Shown here: positions 17,650 through 23,832 of the stretch, piece by piece
How positions within the stretch are numbered: position 1 is the stretch's first letter
Layout: each line of letters starts with the position of its first letter
From: Micromonospora cathayae
GTDB taxonomy: Bacteria > Actinomycetota > Actinomycetes > Mycobacteriales > Micromonosporaceae
Direction of reading: 5' to 3'
Assembly (NCBI RefSeq): GCF_028993575.1
Contig: NZ_CP118615.1
Location: 6,043,001-6,107,000, forward strand
Length of the DNA: 64,000 nucleotides
Notes under the pieces: model-generated
Told to the model about the DNA's origin: nothing
Databases searched by the model: none
The model's input: only the letters and a program-made list of their open reading frames with translations
Made by a program: the position numbers and the translations under genes

Positions 17650-17683
17650 GAGGGCGCTGGCCCCGGGTGGGACCAGCGCCCTC
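17650..17683 (-). terminator. Hairpin after membrane-protein gene
   Basis: An 11-bp perfect stem (17650-17660 with 17673-17683) lies just downstream of the leftward gene ending at 17706. It separates the accessory block from the tail tube gene. Confidence 0.65.
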
Positions 17684-17705
17684 GTCGACGAGCTGGTGGA
17701 CCGTG

Positions 17706-18089
17706 CTACCGCTGCGCAGACGGGTGGTTGCCGAGCACCAGGTCGCGAACCAGCGTCTCGATCCGCTCGGCGTCGCCATGCGGCACCCGGAACGAGATCG
17801 TCGTCGCGCCGGCCACCACCGCCACGGCGGTGTGCAGGCCGTCGCGCTGCGAGGCGACCGACTGCACCGCCCGCATGGCAAGCATCTGCCGGCCCTGCTC
17901 CTTGAACCGCGGGCGGCACGCCGGGATCAGCAGCGACAGCGCGACTGTGTAGATCGCCAGGATCACCAGCAGCACGTTCGCCACCGTCGTGCGCCCCGGC
18001 TTGCTCCACTCGATACGGTCCGGCCAGATCACCACCCGCGCGTTGCGTCCCGCGACGTGACTCTCGAACGCCGCCAACGGCTGCTCCAT
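17706..18089 (-). CDS. Single-span membrane protein, function unknown
   Basis: The 127-residue protein has a transmembrane helix at about residues 36-56 (NVLLVILAIYTVALSLLIP) between two short beta-type segments (VVIWPDRIEWS and ATTISFRVPHGDAERIETLV). The split layout resembles small PH-like membrane proteins. Its leader, TTCACTGTGGAGG, is a one-base variant of the TTCACGTGGAGR motif found before other prophage genes. Hairpins on both sides suggest that it is a separate accessory transcript. Confidence 0.7.
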   Translation of the reverse strand: MEQPLAAFESHVAGRNARVVIWPDRIEWSKPGRTTVANVLLVILAIYTVALSLLIPACRPRFKEQGRQMLAMRAVQSVASQRDGLHTAVAVVAGATTISFRVPHGDAERIETLVRDLVLGNHPSAQR

Positions 18090-18110
18090 CGTGCTTCCTC
18101 CACAGTGAAC

Positions 18111-18167
18111 GGGGCCGCTCCCCCTGGGTGCGGCCCCGATACTCTCACGGCTGGCACAGCGCCAGCC
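18111..18167 (-). terminator. Two tandem hairpins
   Basis: Stems at 18149-18155/18161-18167 (7 bp) and 18111-18118/18130-18137 (8 bp) follow the leftward gene ending at 18174. Together they likely end the 19.9-18.2 kb transcript. Confidence 0.55.
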
Positions 18168-18173
18168 CTCCCG

Positions 18174-18458
18174 TCACAGCTGTCGGCCGTCGATCACCTC
18201 GACCTCCCTGCCCAGCTTGGCGGCCAGCGCCCGCAACGCGGGCTCCGCCTCGTCCCACGCGGGCCCGTCGAGCACGTGGATGGTGCGGTGGTCACCCTTG
18301 ACCGTCGTCACCATCACCGCCCGGTCGACGTCGAGGGCCACACCGCTGCGCTCGCAGAAGATCGCCCGCATCACGGCCTGCCGCAGGAACTCCCTGTCGA
18401 GGTAACGGTCCCGCTCCTCGTCGCTGTCGGCCATCAACGCCCGCAACACGTCGCCCAT
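18174..18458 (-). CDS. Small accessory protein, function unknown
   Basis: The 94-residue frame starts at ATG 18458 with GGGAG in front; its start shares one base with the upstream stop (TGATG). The N-terminal half is helical and acidic (MADSDEERDRYLDREFLRQ) and the C-terminal half alternates beta and helix. No family is recognised. It is the last gene of a four-gene coupled cluster. Confidence 0.7.
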   Translation of the reverse strand: MGDVLRALMADSDEERDRYLDREFLRQAVMRAIFCERSGVALDVDRAVMVTTVKGDHRTIHVLDGPAWDEAEPALRALAAKLGREVEVIDGRQL

Positions 18459-18886
18459 CAGTATCTCCCGGCTGGGGCGTGCGACGCGAACCACGGTGCC
18501 GTGGACGGCACGGGCGGGGCCGCGAACGGCGGCGGCGTGCTTTCCTCGTCGATCCGGTCGAGGCAGCTGGGGCACCAGACGTCGGGCACCGGGCCCTGCG
18601 CCAGGTCGACCGGCGTCCGTGCCACCCTCCCGCAGCCGCCCGCGCACGACAGCCGCAGGAGCCGAGGCAACCGCATCCCCAGCAGCATCATGCCGCGCGG
18701 CACCAGCGTCTCCCTCGGCTGGCCACCGTGGCGCGGTCGGATCACCAGGTTGACGCAGGTCGGGAAGTCGACCACCGGCTGCACGTCGAAGATTTCCACC
18801 AGCTGCCCGAACAGCAGCACCTCGTCGCGGCGGTGCAGCGACTCCGCCCGGACCACGTTTTCGTGTCCCTCCATCGCAGCGGTCAC
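18458..18886 (-). CDS. Zinc-finger-type accessory protein
   Basis: The 142-residue protein starts at GTG 18886 (GTGA overlap). It has two CxxC-type pairs, CAGGC and WCPSC, separated by about 25 residues, as in a small zinc ribbon. The rest shows no known domain. It is coupled to both neighbours. Confidence 0.65.
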   Translation of the reverse strand: MTAAMEGHENVVRAESLHRRDEVLLFGQLVEIFDVQPVVDFPTCVNLVIRPRHGGQPRETLVPRGMMLLGMRLPRLLRLSCAGGCGRVARTPVDLAQGPVPDVWCPSCLDRIDEESTPPPFAAPPVPSTAPWFASHAPAGRY

Positions 18887-19386
18887 GCCGCCGCCTCCTC
18901 TCGCTCCAGCCAGGACAGCCTGGCCTCTACGTCGATCACCAGCTGTGTCGTCAGCCCGGCCCACACGTCGGCCGGCAGGGTCGCCAGGTGGTGCCACCGG
19001 CCGCCGTGCGAGGCGTAGACGTGCAGCGCCTCCAGCCCGTGCTCCCACAGGTACGCCCACGCCGGCTCGGTCGGGCGCTCAGCGGGCAGGCTGCCGAAGT
19101 GGGTCATCCCGGTTTCGGCCATCGGCCAGGCGCGGCCCACGCCGCTGACGAAGGCCCACTCGGCGGTGCTTGCCTCGGCGACCGGGTGCGGCCACTCCGA
19201 GTTGGCCAGGACCGACCAGTCTCGGTGCAGCAGCTCCTCGACCATCCGGAACGTGTCCCCCAGGAACTTCCGCTGCCACATCAGCCAGAGCTGGGCGAGG
19301 GTCCAGCTCGGCTGGCCCTCCAGGTCGACCGGCCGCGCCCGGTAGTCCCTGCCACCGGGGGCGAGCTGCCCCACCAGCGCCTTCAT
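18883..19386 (-). CDS. Accessory protein, paralogous in style to its upstream neighbour
   Basis: The 167-residue protein starts at ATG 19386 behind GGGAGGG. It shares layout with the upstream gene: both contain an LLHRDWS/LLHSDWS segment and a WAYLWEHGLEALHVY or WAYLFGAHRLHVY segment. The two look like diverged tandem duplicates. The function is unknown. Confidence 0.7.
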   Translation of the reverse strand: MKALVGQLAPGGRDYRARPVDLEGQPSWTLAQLWLMWQRKFLGDTFRMVEELLHRDWSVLANSEWPHPVAEASTAEWAFVSGVGRAWPMAETGMTHFGSLPAERPTEPAWAYLWEHGLEALHVYASHGGRWHHLATLPADVWAGLTTQLVIDVEARLSWLEREEAAA

Positions 19387-19907
19387 CGCGCACCCTCCCT
19401 GAAGGCGGCCCGAACCGCCGCCATGTACTGGCGGTAGCCCGACGCCTGCCACTGCACGGCGTAGCCCGCCTTCTGGACATCCAGCAGGTCCAGCTGTGTC
19501 AGGCTCGGCAGTTCGCCCACCGACCAGCACGCCCACGCCCGCCACCGCTTCGGGCCGCGCTCGGGGAGCACTCCCAGGTAGACGTGCAGTCGGTGGGCGC
19601 CGAACAGGTATGCCCACTCGCGGTCACCCGCCGGCGTCTCGGCGATGTTGCCGACCTGCGGCTCGCGGCCCTCGGAGGGCACGCCGACCAGGCGGCCGGT
19701 CGGCCCGGTGGCCGGCAGGGCGTACAGCCGCGACCAGTCGGAGTGCAGCAGCGTCGCCACCGCCGTCTCCGCGTTGTGGTCGCACAGGTCGTGCAGCAGC
19801 ACCGACAGTGCCGGGACGACCATCGTCGGGCAGCCGTCGTGCTGGACGTGCCGCGCCAGGTACGTGCCGTCGGCACCTTCGATGCCGACCAGCGCGCGTA
19901 GACCCAT
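19383..19907 (-). CDS. Accessory protein, function unknown
   Basis: The 174-residue protein starts MGLRALVGIEGADGTYLARH at ATG 19907, with the leader TTCACGTGGAGG ending five bases before it. The first part resembles proteins that report a parameter per strand (VGIEG..YLARHVQHDG). It shares the LLHSDWS and HRLHVYLG segments with the downstream gene, suggesting an ancient duplication. No named family is recognised. Confidence 0.75.
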   Translation of the reverse strand: MGLRALVGIEGADGTYLARHVQHDGCPTMVVPALSVLLHDLCDHNAETAVATLLHSDWSRLYALPATGPTGRLVGVPSEGREPQVGNIAETPAGDREWAYLFGAHRLHVYLGVLPERGPKRWRAWACWSVGELPSLTQLDLLDVQKAGYAVQWQASGYRQYMAAVRAAFREGAR

Positions 19908-19912
19908 GGTTA

Positions 19913-19924
19913 CCTCCACGTGAA
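19913..19924 (-). promoter_or_regulatory. Start-associated CACGTG leader
   Basis: TTCACGTGGAGG on the minus strand places the ribosome-binding GGAGG five bases from the ATG at 19907. Confidence 0.6.
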
Positions 19925-19936
19925 CCGGGTCTTGCT

Positions 19937-19960
19937 CGGACAGTTACCTTGCTCTGTCCG
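19937..19960. promoter_or_regulatory. Inverted repeat upstream of accessory operon
   Basis: CGGACAG (19937-19943) and CTGTCCG (19954-19960) form a perfect 7-10-7 inverted repeat. A third CGGACAG lies at 19982-19988. The position, 30-80 bases before the leftward gene at 19907, suits an operator. Confidence 0.4.
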
Positions 19961-20052
19961 GCCGCAATCGTCAACTGTGACCGGACAGCCAGAGCCGTCT
20001 AGGGACTCCGCACCGGGGCCGGGCGCACCGCCCAGCCCCGACTGCGCAGCCA

Positions 20053-20430
20053 CTAGCCGCGCTCGACCACCTCACCCGACGCCAGGCGGGCCACCCCGAC
20101 GAACTCGGACGGACCGTGCTCCCGCTTCTCCCACACGCCCGCCACGTCCCGGTGCAGCCGGAAGCCCGCGCGCTTCAGCGCCTCCAGGACGTCGCACCCG
20201 ACGCCGAGTCCGTCGGCCGCACGCACCTCGACGTGCACCTCAAACACCTCCTCCGCCGGCCGCGCGTCGCACTCGTCGACCGGCTCGTCCGAGTGCGGGC
20301 ACGTCGGCTGGTGCGGGTCGGCGACGTGCTCCCCGCAGTGCTTGCAGCAGAGTTCGTCGTCGTTGCAGGCACCGAACGGCTCACACTCGATTACCGCTCG
20401 CCCACCTTGCTGGATCGCGCTCTTGCCCAT
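20053..20430 (-). CDS. Cys/His-rich accessory protein
   Basis: The 125-residue protein starts at ATG 20430 behind TTCACGTGGAGG. It has a dense Cys/His region (CNDDELCCKHCGEH, then H and TCPH) within residues 15-50, consistent with a zinc site. A beta-rich C-terminal half follows with VFEVHVEVRAADGLG. It is the first gene after a strong promoter at 20470-20498. The function is unknown. Confidence 0.7.
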   Translation of the reverse strand: MGKSAIQQGGRAVIECEPFGACNDDELCCKHCGEHVADPHQPTCPHSDEPVDECDARPAEEVFEVHVEVRAADGLGVGCDVLEALKRAGFRLHRDVAGVWEKREHGPSEFVGVARLASGEVVERG

Positions 20431-20435
20431 CTCAA

Positions 20436-20447
20436 CCTCCACGTGAA
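20436..20447 (-). promoter_or_regulatory. Start-associated CACGTG leader
   Basis: TTCACGTGGAGG on the minus strand ends five bases before the ATG at 20430, downstream of the promoter at 20470-20498. Confidence 0.6.
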
Positions 20448-20458
20448 TCAGGGCAGGG

Positions 20459-20537
20459 TGTACACATTCATTGTATGCGATCAGCCCTCTTGTGTACAGG
20501 TTTTATGTATGCTAGGGGCTGTGTAGCAGGTCACACA
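20459..20537 (-). promoter_or_regulatory. Leftward promoter with TGTAC operators (P20.4)
   Basis: On the minus strand, the -10 box TACAAT (20470-20475) lies 17 bases from a -35-like TGTACA (20493-20498). A second TGTACA palindrome sits at 20459-20464, just downstream of the -10. Further upstream, TGTGT and CACACA (20520-20537) form an inverted repeat. The whole layout recurs at 22174-22252, and the -10/operator part at 50047-50063. Confidence 0.7.
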
Positions 20538-20544
20538 GGGCCGG

Positions 20545-21546
20545 TCAGAACAGCCGAGCCTGCCGGTAGACCGCCTCGGCGTCGAACGTCGACGAGGCCG
20601 GTGCGGGCGGGGGCGGGGGCGGGGGCGGCTTCGGCTGCGCCCGCCGCAGGTGCGCGCTCAGCGGGTCCTCCGGGTGTGGCAGGTCGAGCAGCCGCCGCAC
20701 CCCCGCGATCTGCCTGGCCACCTGCCACGCACGCTCCATCTCGTCGATCGCCACCTGGCGGACCCGCAGCGCCTCATGCATCCAGTCGTTCAGCAACCCG
20801 TCGCCGCAGCCGACGACCACCCGCCAGCCCAGCCCCCACAGGTGCAGGTTCACCGCGCACAGCGCCGCCGCCAGCGGGTCCAGGTCGTTCGCCCACCACT
20901 CGCACGTCGTCGGGTCGAGACCGTCCTCCCGCATCGCCTGCGCCGCGCCGAGCAGCATCGTGCCCGTGCCCGCACACGGCTCCAGGACCCTCTGGCCTTC
21001 CTTCGGCGTGTTCATCCGGCCCAGCAGTAGCGTCACGCTCTCCGGCGTCAGGAACTGGCCGATTCCGTTCCGCGCGCCCCGGCTCTTCATCGTCTGGAGC
21101 AGCATCCCGAGCAGGTCCGTGTCGCCCCAGCCGTCCGGCCCGAACCGCTCGAACACGCCGCGCCGCAGCGCCGCCTGGCCGACCGCGTGGATCGCCCGCA
21201 ACACCGTCTCGTCCTGCTCCTCGTCGATCCACGACCACAGGTGGATCGTCCGCGGGTTCAGGTCCGGCCGCAGCGCCGCGAACTCGCACCACAGCCGCTG
21301 GATCAGCAGCCCGAAGCCCTCGTGGTCCAGGCGCTCCGCCGCCTCGCCCAGCCGGTCCAGCTGCTCCGGGCCCGGCGCCTCCCGCGCCACCAGCGCCAAG
21401 GCGGCTACCACCGACATCGGCACCTCGATCCGCGAGCCGCCGTACCGGCCGTGCCACGCCTCGTCGACCGCCTCCGCGATCGACCGCGCGTGCTCCCTCG
21501 GGTCACTCGGCACGGCTTTCGCGCGCCGCGCCATCGTCGTCCTCAT
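20545..21546 (-). CDS. N6-adenine methyltransferase-like protein lacking the NPPY motif
   Basis: The 333-residue protein starts at ATG 21546 behind TTCACGTGGAGGAAGAGC. The central part matches the HsdM/N6-methylase fold: GQFLTPESVTLLLGRM, the SAM-binding motif I VLEPCAGTGTMLL, and the acidic motif ANDLDPLAAALCAVNLHL. After these, the place where NPPF/NPPY should occur reads GCGDGLLNDWM, and no NPPx is found anywhere. The C-terminus is a poly-proline stretch. It is shorter than active HsdM (about 500 residues) and has no specificity subunit nearby. It may bind SAM without methylating, or act as a decoy. Confidence 0.8.
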   Translation of the reverse strand: MRTTMARRAKAVPSDPREHARSIAEAVDEAWHGRYGGSRIEVPMSVVAALALVAREAPGPEQLDRLGEAAERLDHEGFGLLIQRLWCEFAALRPDLNPRTIHLWSWIDEEQDETVLRAIHAVGQAALRRGVFERFGPDGWGDTDLLGMLLQTMKSRGARNGIGQFLTPESVTLLLGRMNTPKEGQRVLEPCAGTGTMLLGAAQAMREDGLDPTTCEWWANDLDPLAAALCAVNLHLWGLGWRVVVGCGDGLLNDWMHEALRVRQVAIDEMERAWQVARQIAGVRRLLDLPHPEDPLSAHLRRAQPKPPPPPPPPAPASSTFDAEAVYRQARLF

Positions 21547-21552
21547 GCTCTT

Positions 21553-21564
21553 CCTCCACGTGAA
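21553..21564 (-). promoter_or_regulatory. Start-associated CACGTG leader
   Basis: TTCACGTGGAGG on the minus strand ends six bases before the ATG of the methyltransferase-like gene at 21546. Confidence 0.6.
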
Positions 21565-21593
21565 CCCCGGCGACCTCCCGCCGGCTGGAATGG

Positions 21594-21630
21594 GAGCGCC
21601 CCCCGCAGCCATCGGCTACGGGGGGCGCTC
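21594..21630 (-). terminator. Hairpin after the 33-residue peptide gene
   Basis: A perfect 12-bp stem (21594-21605 with 21619-21630) with a 13-base loop begins seven bases beyond the small gene's stop. It separates the 22.1-21.6 kb transcript from the methyltransferase-like gene. Confidence 0.75.
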
Positions 21631-21637
21631 GGTCAGG

Positions 21638-21739
21638 TCAGCGTCGGCCGCCGCACCCGGCGTGGCCACAGCCACCGCAGAACCCGCCGCTGTTGCACGC
21701 GCACGGGCACGGGCGGACCCGCTTCGCCGCCTTCTTCAT
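21638..21739 (-). CDS. 33-residue cysteine-rich microprotein
   Basis: An ATG at 21739 with GGGAGG eight bases upstream opens a 33-codon frame ending in TGA at 21638. The peptide has a basic start (MKKAAKRVRP), then six cysteines at 11, 13, 15, 21, 24 and 29 and a histidine at 26. This pattern suggests metal binding. The frame lies between a coupled upstream gene and a terminator hairpin, which supports it being real. The CPCxCNSGG part faintly recalls SEC-C-type motifs, but no family can be claimed. Confidence 0.6.
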   Translation of the reverse strand: MKKAAKRVRPCPCACNSGGFCGGCGHAGCGGRR

Positions 21740-21812
21740 CTCGTTCACCTCCCCTCGCCCTCTGTCGGCCCGGAACGCGCCGGCCGGGAATTCCCGGCCG
21801 GCGCGCATCGGT

Positions 21813-22139
21813 TCAGCTCGCCCGGCCGGCCTTCACGCTCTCGGCGGCGAACGCCAGGGCCGTCCGCCGCTCGGCCACCTTCATGAGCGCCGCGTCGACC
21901 GCCGCCGCCTTGCCGCTCACGGCGGCCAGCAGGTCGCCGCGCACCGACGTCCGCAGGTCGCCCGACTTCGCGGCCACCACCGCGTTCTCGGTCGCCACGG
22001 TGAGCTCGGCGGTGTGCCGCTCCAGCTCCCGCTCGGCCTCGGCCACCCACGCCGCCATCCGGGCGACCATCCCGAACGGCTCGGCACCCTCGGCCTCCAC
22101 GCCGAACTCGGCGAGCAGCTCCTTGATCCGGTTCTCCAT
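21813..22139 (-). CDS. Helical small protein, function unknown
   Basis: The 108-residue protein starts at ATG 22139, just downstream of the promoter at 22174-22213, and is predicted all-helical with alternating Ala/Glu (for example VAEAERELERHTAELTVATE). It resembles small coiled-coil phage proteins without known function. A longer frame to 22214 would run through the promoter and is unlikely. Confidence 0.75.
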   Translation of the reverse strand: MENRIKELLAEFGVEAEGAEPFGMVARMAAWVAEAERELERHTAELTVATENAVVAAKSGDLRTSVRGDLLAAVSGKAAAVDAALMKVAERRTALAFAAESVKAGRAS

Positions 22140-22173
22140 TTCCCTGCCCTCTTTCTGTGTTGAGGTCGCTTGC

Positions 22174-22252
22174 TGTACATATTCATTGTATGCAAATGAC
22201 ACTCCCCCGTACAAATTTTATGTACGCCCCAGGCTGTGTAGCGCGCCACACA
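22174..22252 (-). promoter_or_regulatory. Leftward promoter with TGTAC operators (P22.2)
   Basis: On the minus strand, -10 TACAAT (22185-22190) is 17 bases from -35-like TGTACG (22208-22213), with TGTACA at 22174-22179. TGTGT (22235-22239) and CACACA (22247-22252) form the same upstream inverted repeat as at 20520-20537. The stretch reads as a diverged copy of P20.4. Confidence 0.7.
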
Positions 22253-22255
22253 AGC

Positions 22256-22336
22256 CCCACCACCCGCGCCCCTTGAGCACGAGAAACGCCGCCCGCCGCC
22301 ACCCACCACCCGCGCCCCTTGAGCACGAGAAGCGCC
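22256..22336. repeat. Two direct repeats of 35 bp
   Basis: Positions 22256-22290 and 22302-22336 match at 34 of 35 bases (CCCACCACCCGCGCC... to GCC) with a period of 46. There is no coding frame across them. Only two copies exist, so it is not a CRISPR array. They lie between a promoter and a terminator, in the gene-free stretch 22140-22521, which otherwise holds only the promoter and the hairpin. Confidence 0.8.
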
Positions 22337-22451
22337 TTGCCGCCGCCCCACCGCTCGCCGCTCGCCGCCGACAGCCGCCCACCCCCCGGGATAGGAAAAG
22401 GGGAGCCGCCGGCTTTCCGACCCCGACCACCCAGCCCCGAGGCGCAGACAC

Positions 22452-22498
22452 AAAAAAGCCGCCCCACCTGGCACGGGGAAGCAACCAGGTGGGGCGGC
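22452..22498 (-). terminator. Intrinsic terminator with U-tract, end of capsid transcript
   Basis: A perfect 14-bp stem (22458-22471 with 22485-22498) is followed on the minus strand by six Ts (22452-22457). It ends leftward transcription after the capsid-proximal genes and isolates the accessory block. Confidence 0.92.
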
Positions 22499-22521
22499 GA
22501 GTCCGAGGCTGGGGTCTACGG

Positions 22522-22935
22522 TCAGCGGCTCCGCGAGGAACGCGACCGCGACGCCTTCGGCGGCGGCTGGGAGGCTCCCTCCGCCTCGGCGTCCGCCTCG
22601 GACACGTCGGCCCCGGCATCGGCCGACTTGCTCTCCTCGCCGGCACCCGCCGCCGGCTTCGATTCCGGCTCGGACGTCGGCTCGGGCTCGGGCTCGGGCT
22701 CCGGCCCGCGGGTCAGCCCCGGCGTCTCGACGTCGCCCTCCTCCCTGAGGTCGACGACGTCGTACCCGTCGACCACCTCCCGGGCCAGGTCCTCAGGCAC
22801 GTCGAACGCCAGCCCGATCGGCCCGTCGCTCGTCGTCCGCACCTCGTCGTGCCGCTCCTCGCCGGCCGCGTCGAGCAGCTGCCGCGCGAGGGCCTGCGCG
22901 TCCGCGCGGTCGTTCGGGTAGATCAGCGGTGCCAT
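22522..22935 (-). CDS. Head-module protein, acidic tail
   Basis: The 137-residue protein starts MAPLIYPNDRADAQALARQL at ATG 22935 behind GGAGGAGAC. The N-terminal half is ordered. The C-terminal half is low-complexity Glu/Pro, then Ser/Arg (RSRSSRSR). The position right after the capsid genes suggests a head-associated or head-tail role. No motif identifies it. Confidence 0.65.
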   Translation of the reverse strand: MAPLIYPNDRADAQALARQLLDAAGEERHDEVRTTSDGPIGLAFDVPEDLAREVVDGYDVVDLREEGDVETPGLTRGPEPEPEPEPTSEPESKPAAGAGEESKSADAGADVSEADAEAEGASQPPPKASRSRSSRSR

Positions 22936-22943
22936 GTCTCCTC

Positions 22944-23771
22944 CTACGCCGGCACGCCCGGCAGCTTGACCTTTACCGCCGCCACCACGCAGCTCCACCC
23001 GACTGTGTAGAACCGCTGGGCGACCGCGAACACCTCGTTGTCCTTGCGGTCCAGGGCCTCGGGCAGCTTCGGCAGGAACACCGCCGACCGCCGCACCATC
23101 ACCGGCCCGGTCCCGTACAGCCACGCCTCACCGGCCCCCGGTGCCGCGCCGCCCGGACCGACGCCGGTCGTCTGCGCGAACACGATCGGGTTGCCCAGCG
23201 GCCCTACCAGCCGCGGGCCCTCGATCCGCGACTGGCCCTTCTCCGCGAACCACCCGCCTGTCCAGCGCGGCGCCCACAGCACGCCGAGCACGCCGGCCCG
23301 GTCGCCGATGCGCGCCTCCAGCAGGCCGACCCCCGTCTCCAGCGGCACCGGCGTCACGTCGGACCCGGCCAGCACCTCCGTGCCGGCGTCCGCCAGGTAC
23401 ACCTCGGTGTCGCCCTCGCCGGTCCACACGTAGTGCTCCAGCGACTGCTGCTCCACCGCGCCGAGAGCTCGCCGGGCGCGCTCCAGCAGATCCGGCCGGG
23501 CCACCGACCGGCCGGTCAGCCCGGCGTACAGCCGGATCACGCCCGCCTTGACGCTCGGCACGCCGTCCGGCAGCACCATCGTCGCCCGGTCTGGATCGGA
23601 CGCCGCGGCGATGTTCGTCGGCGCCGGAGCGTCCACGCACAGCGGCTCCCACTCGACGCCGGCCTGAAACTCGCGCTGGTCGGCGGGGTCGACCACCGCC
23701 GCCGCCGAGAACAGCCCGTACCGGTACGGCGTCGTAGCTGGGGCGTCCACGTACACCAGGGGCTGAGTCAC
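22944..23771 (-). CDS. Capsid-associated protein, likely head structural
   Basis: The 275-residue protein starts at GTG 23771 with GGAGG near. The sequence is a mixed alpha/beta fold without enzyme motifs (LVYVDAPATTPYRYGLFSAA at the start). It immediately follows the major capsid gene, a position held by head accessory proteins in related actinophages. I infer a structural head role by position. Confidence 0.65.
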   Translation of the reverse strand: MTQPLVYVDAPATTPYRYGLFSAAAVVDPADQREFQAGVEWEPLCVDAPAPTNIAAASDPDRATMVLPDGVPSVKAGVIRLYAGLTGRSVARPDLLERARRALGAVEQQSLEHYVWTGEGDTEVYLADAGTEVLAGSDVTPVPLETGVGLLEARIGDRAGVLGVLWAPRWTGGWFAEKGQSRIEGPRLVGPLGNPIVFAQTTGVGPGGAAPGAGEAWLYGTGPVMVRRSAVFLPKLPEALDRKDNEVFAVAQRFYTVGWSCVVAAVKVKLPGVPA

Positions 23772-23790
23772 CCGTCACCTCCTCCAGGGT

Positions 23791-23819
23791 GAGGGCCGCG
23801 CCGCCAGGACGCGGCCCTC
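23791..23819 (-). terminator. Hairpin between capsid and following gene
   Basis: A perfect 10-bp stem (23791-23800 with 23810-23819) with a 9-base loop lies 14 bases after the capsid stop. It may act as a partial terminator or as an mRNA 3' stabiliser that raises capsid expression over downstream genes. Confidence 0.6.
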
Positions 23820-23832
23820 TGGAACGGGTAGC

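Noticed and set aside
22256..22336. Possible CRISPR array
   Set aside because: Only two 35-bp copies with an 11-base gap, and no cas genes.
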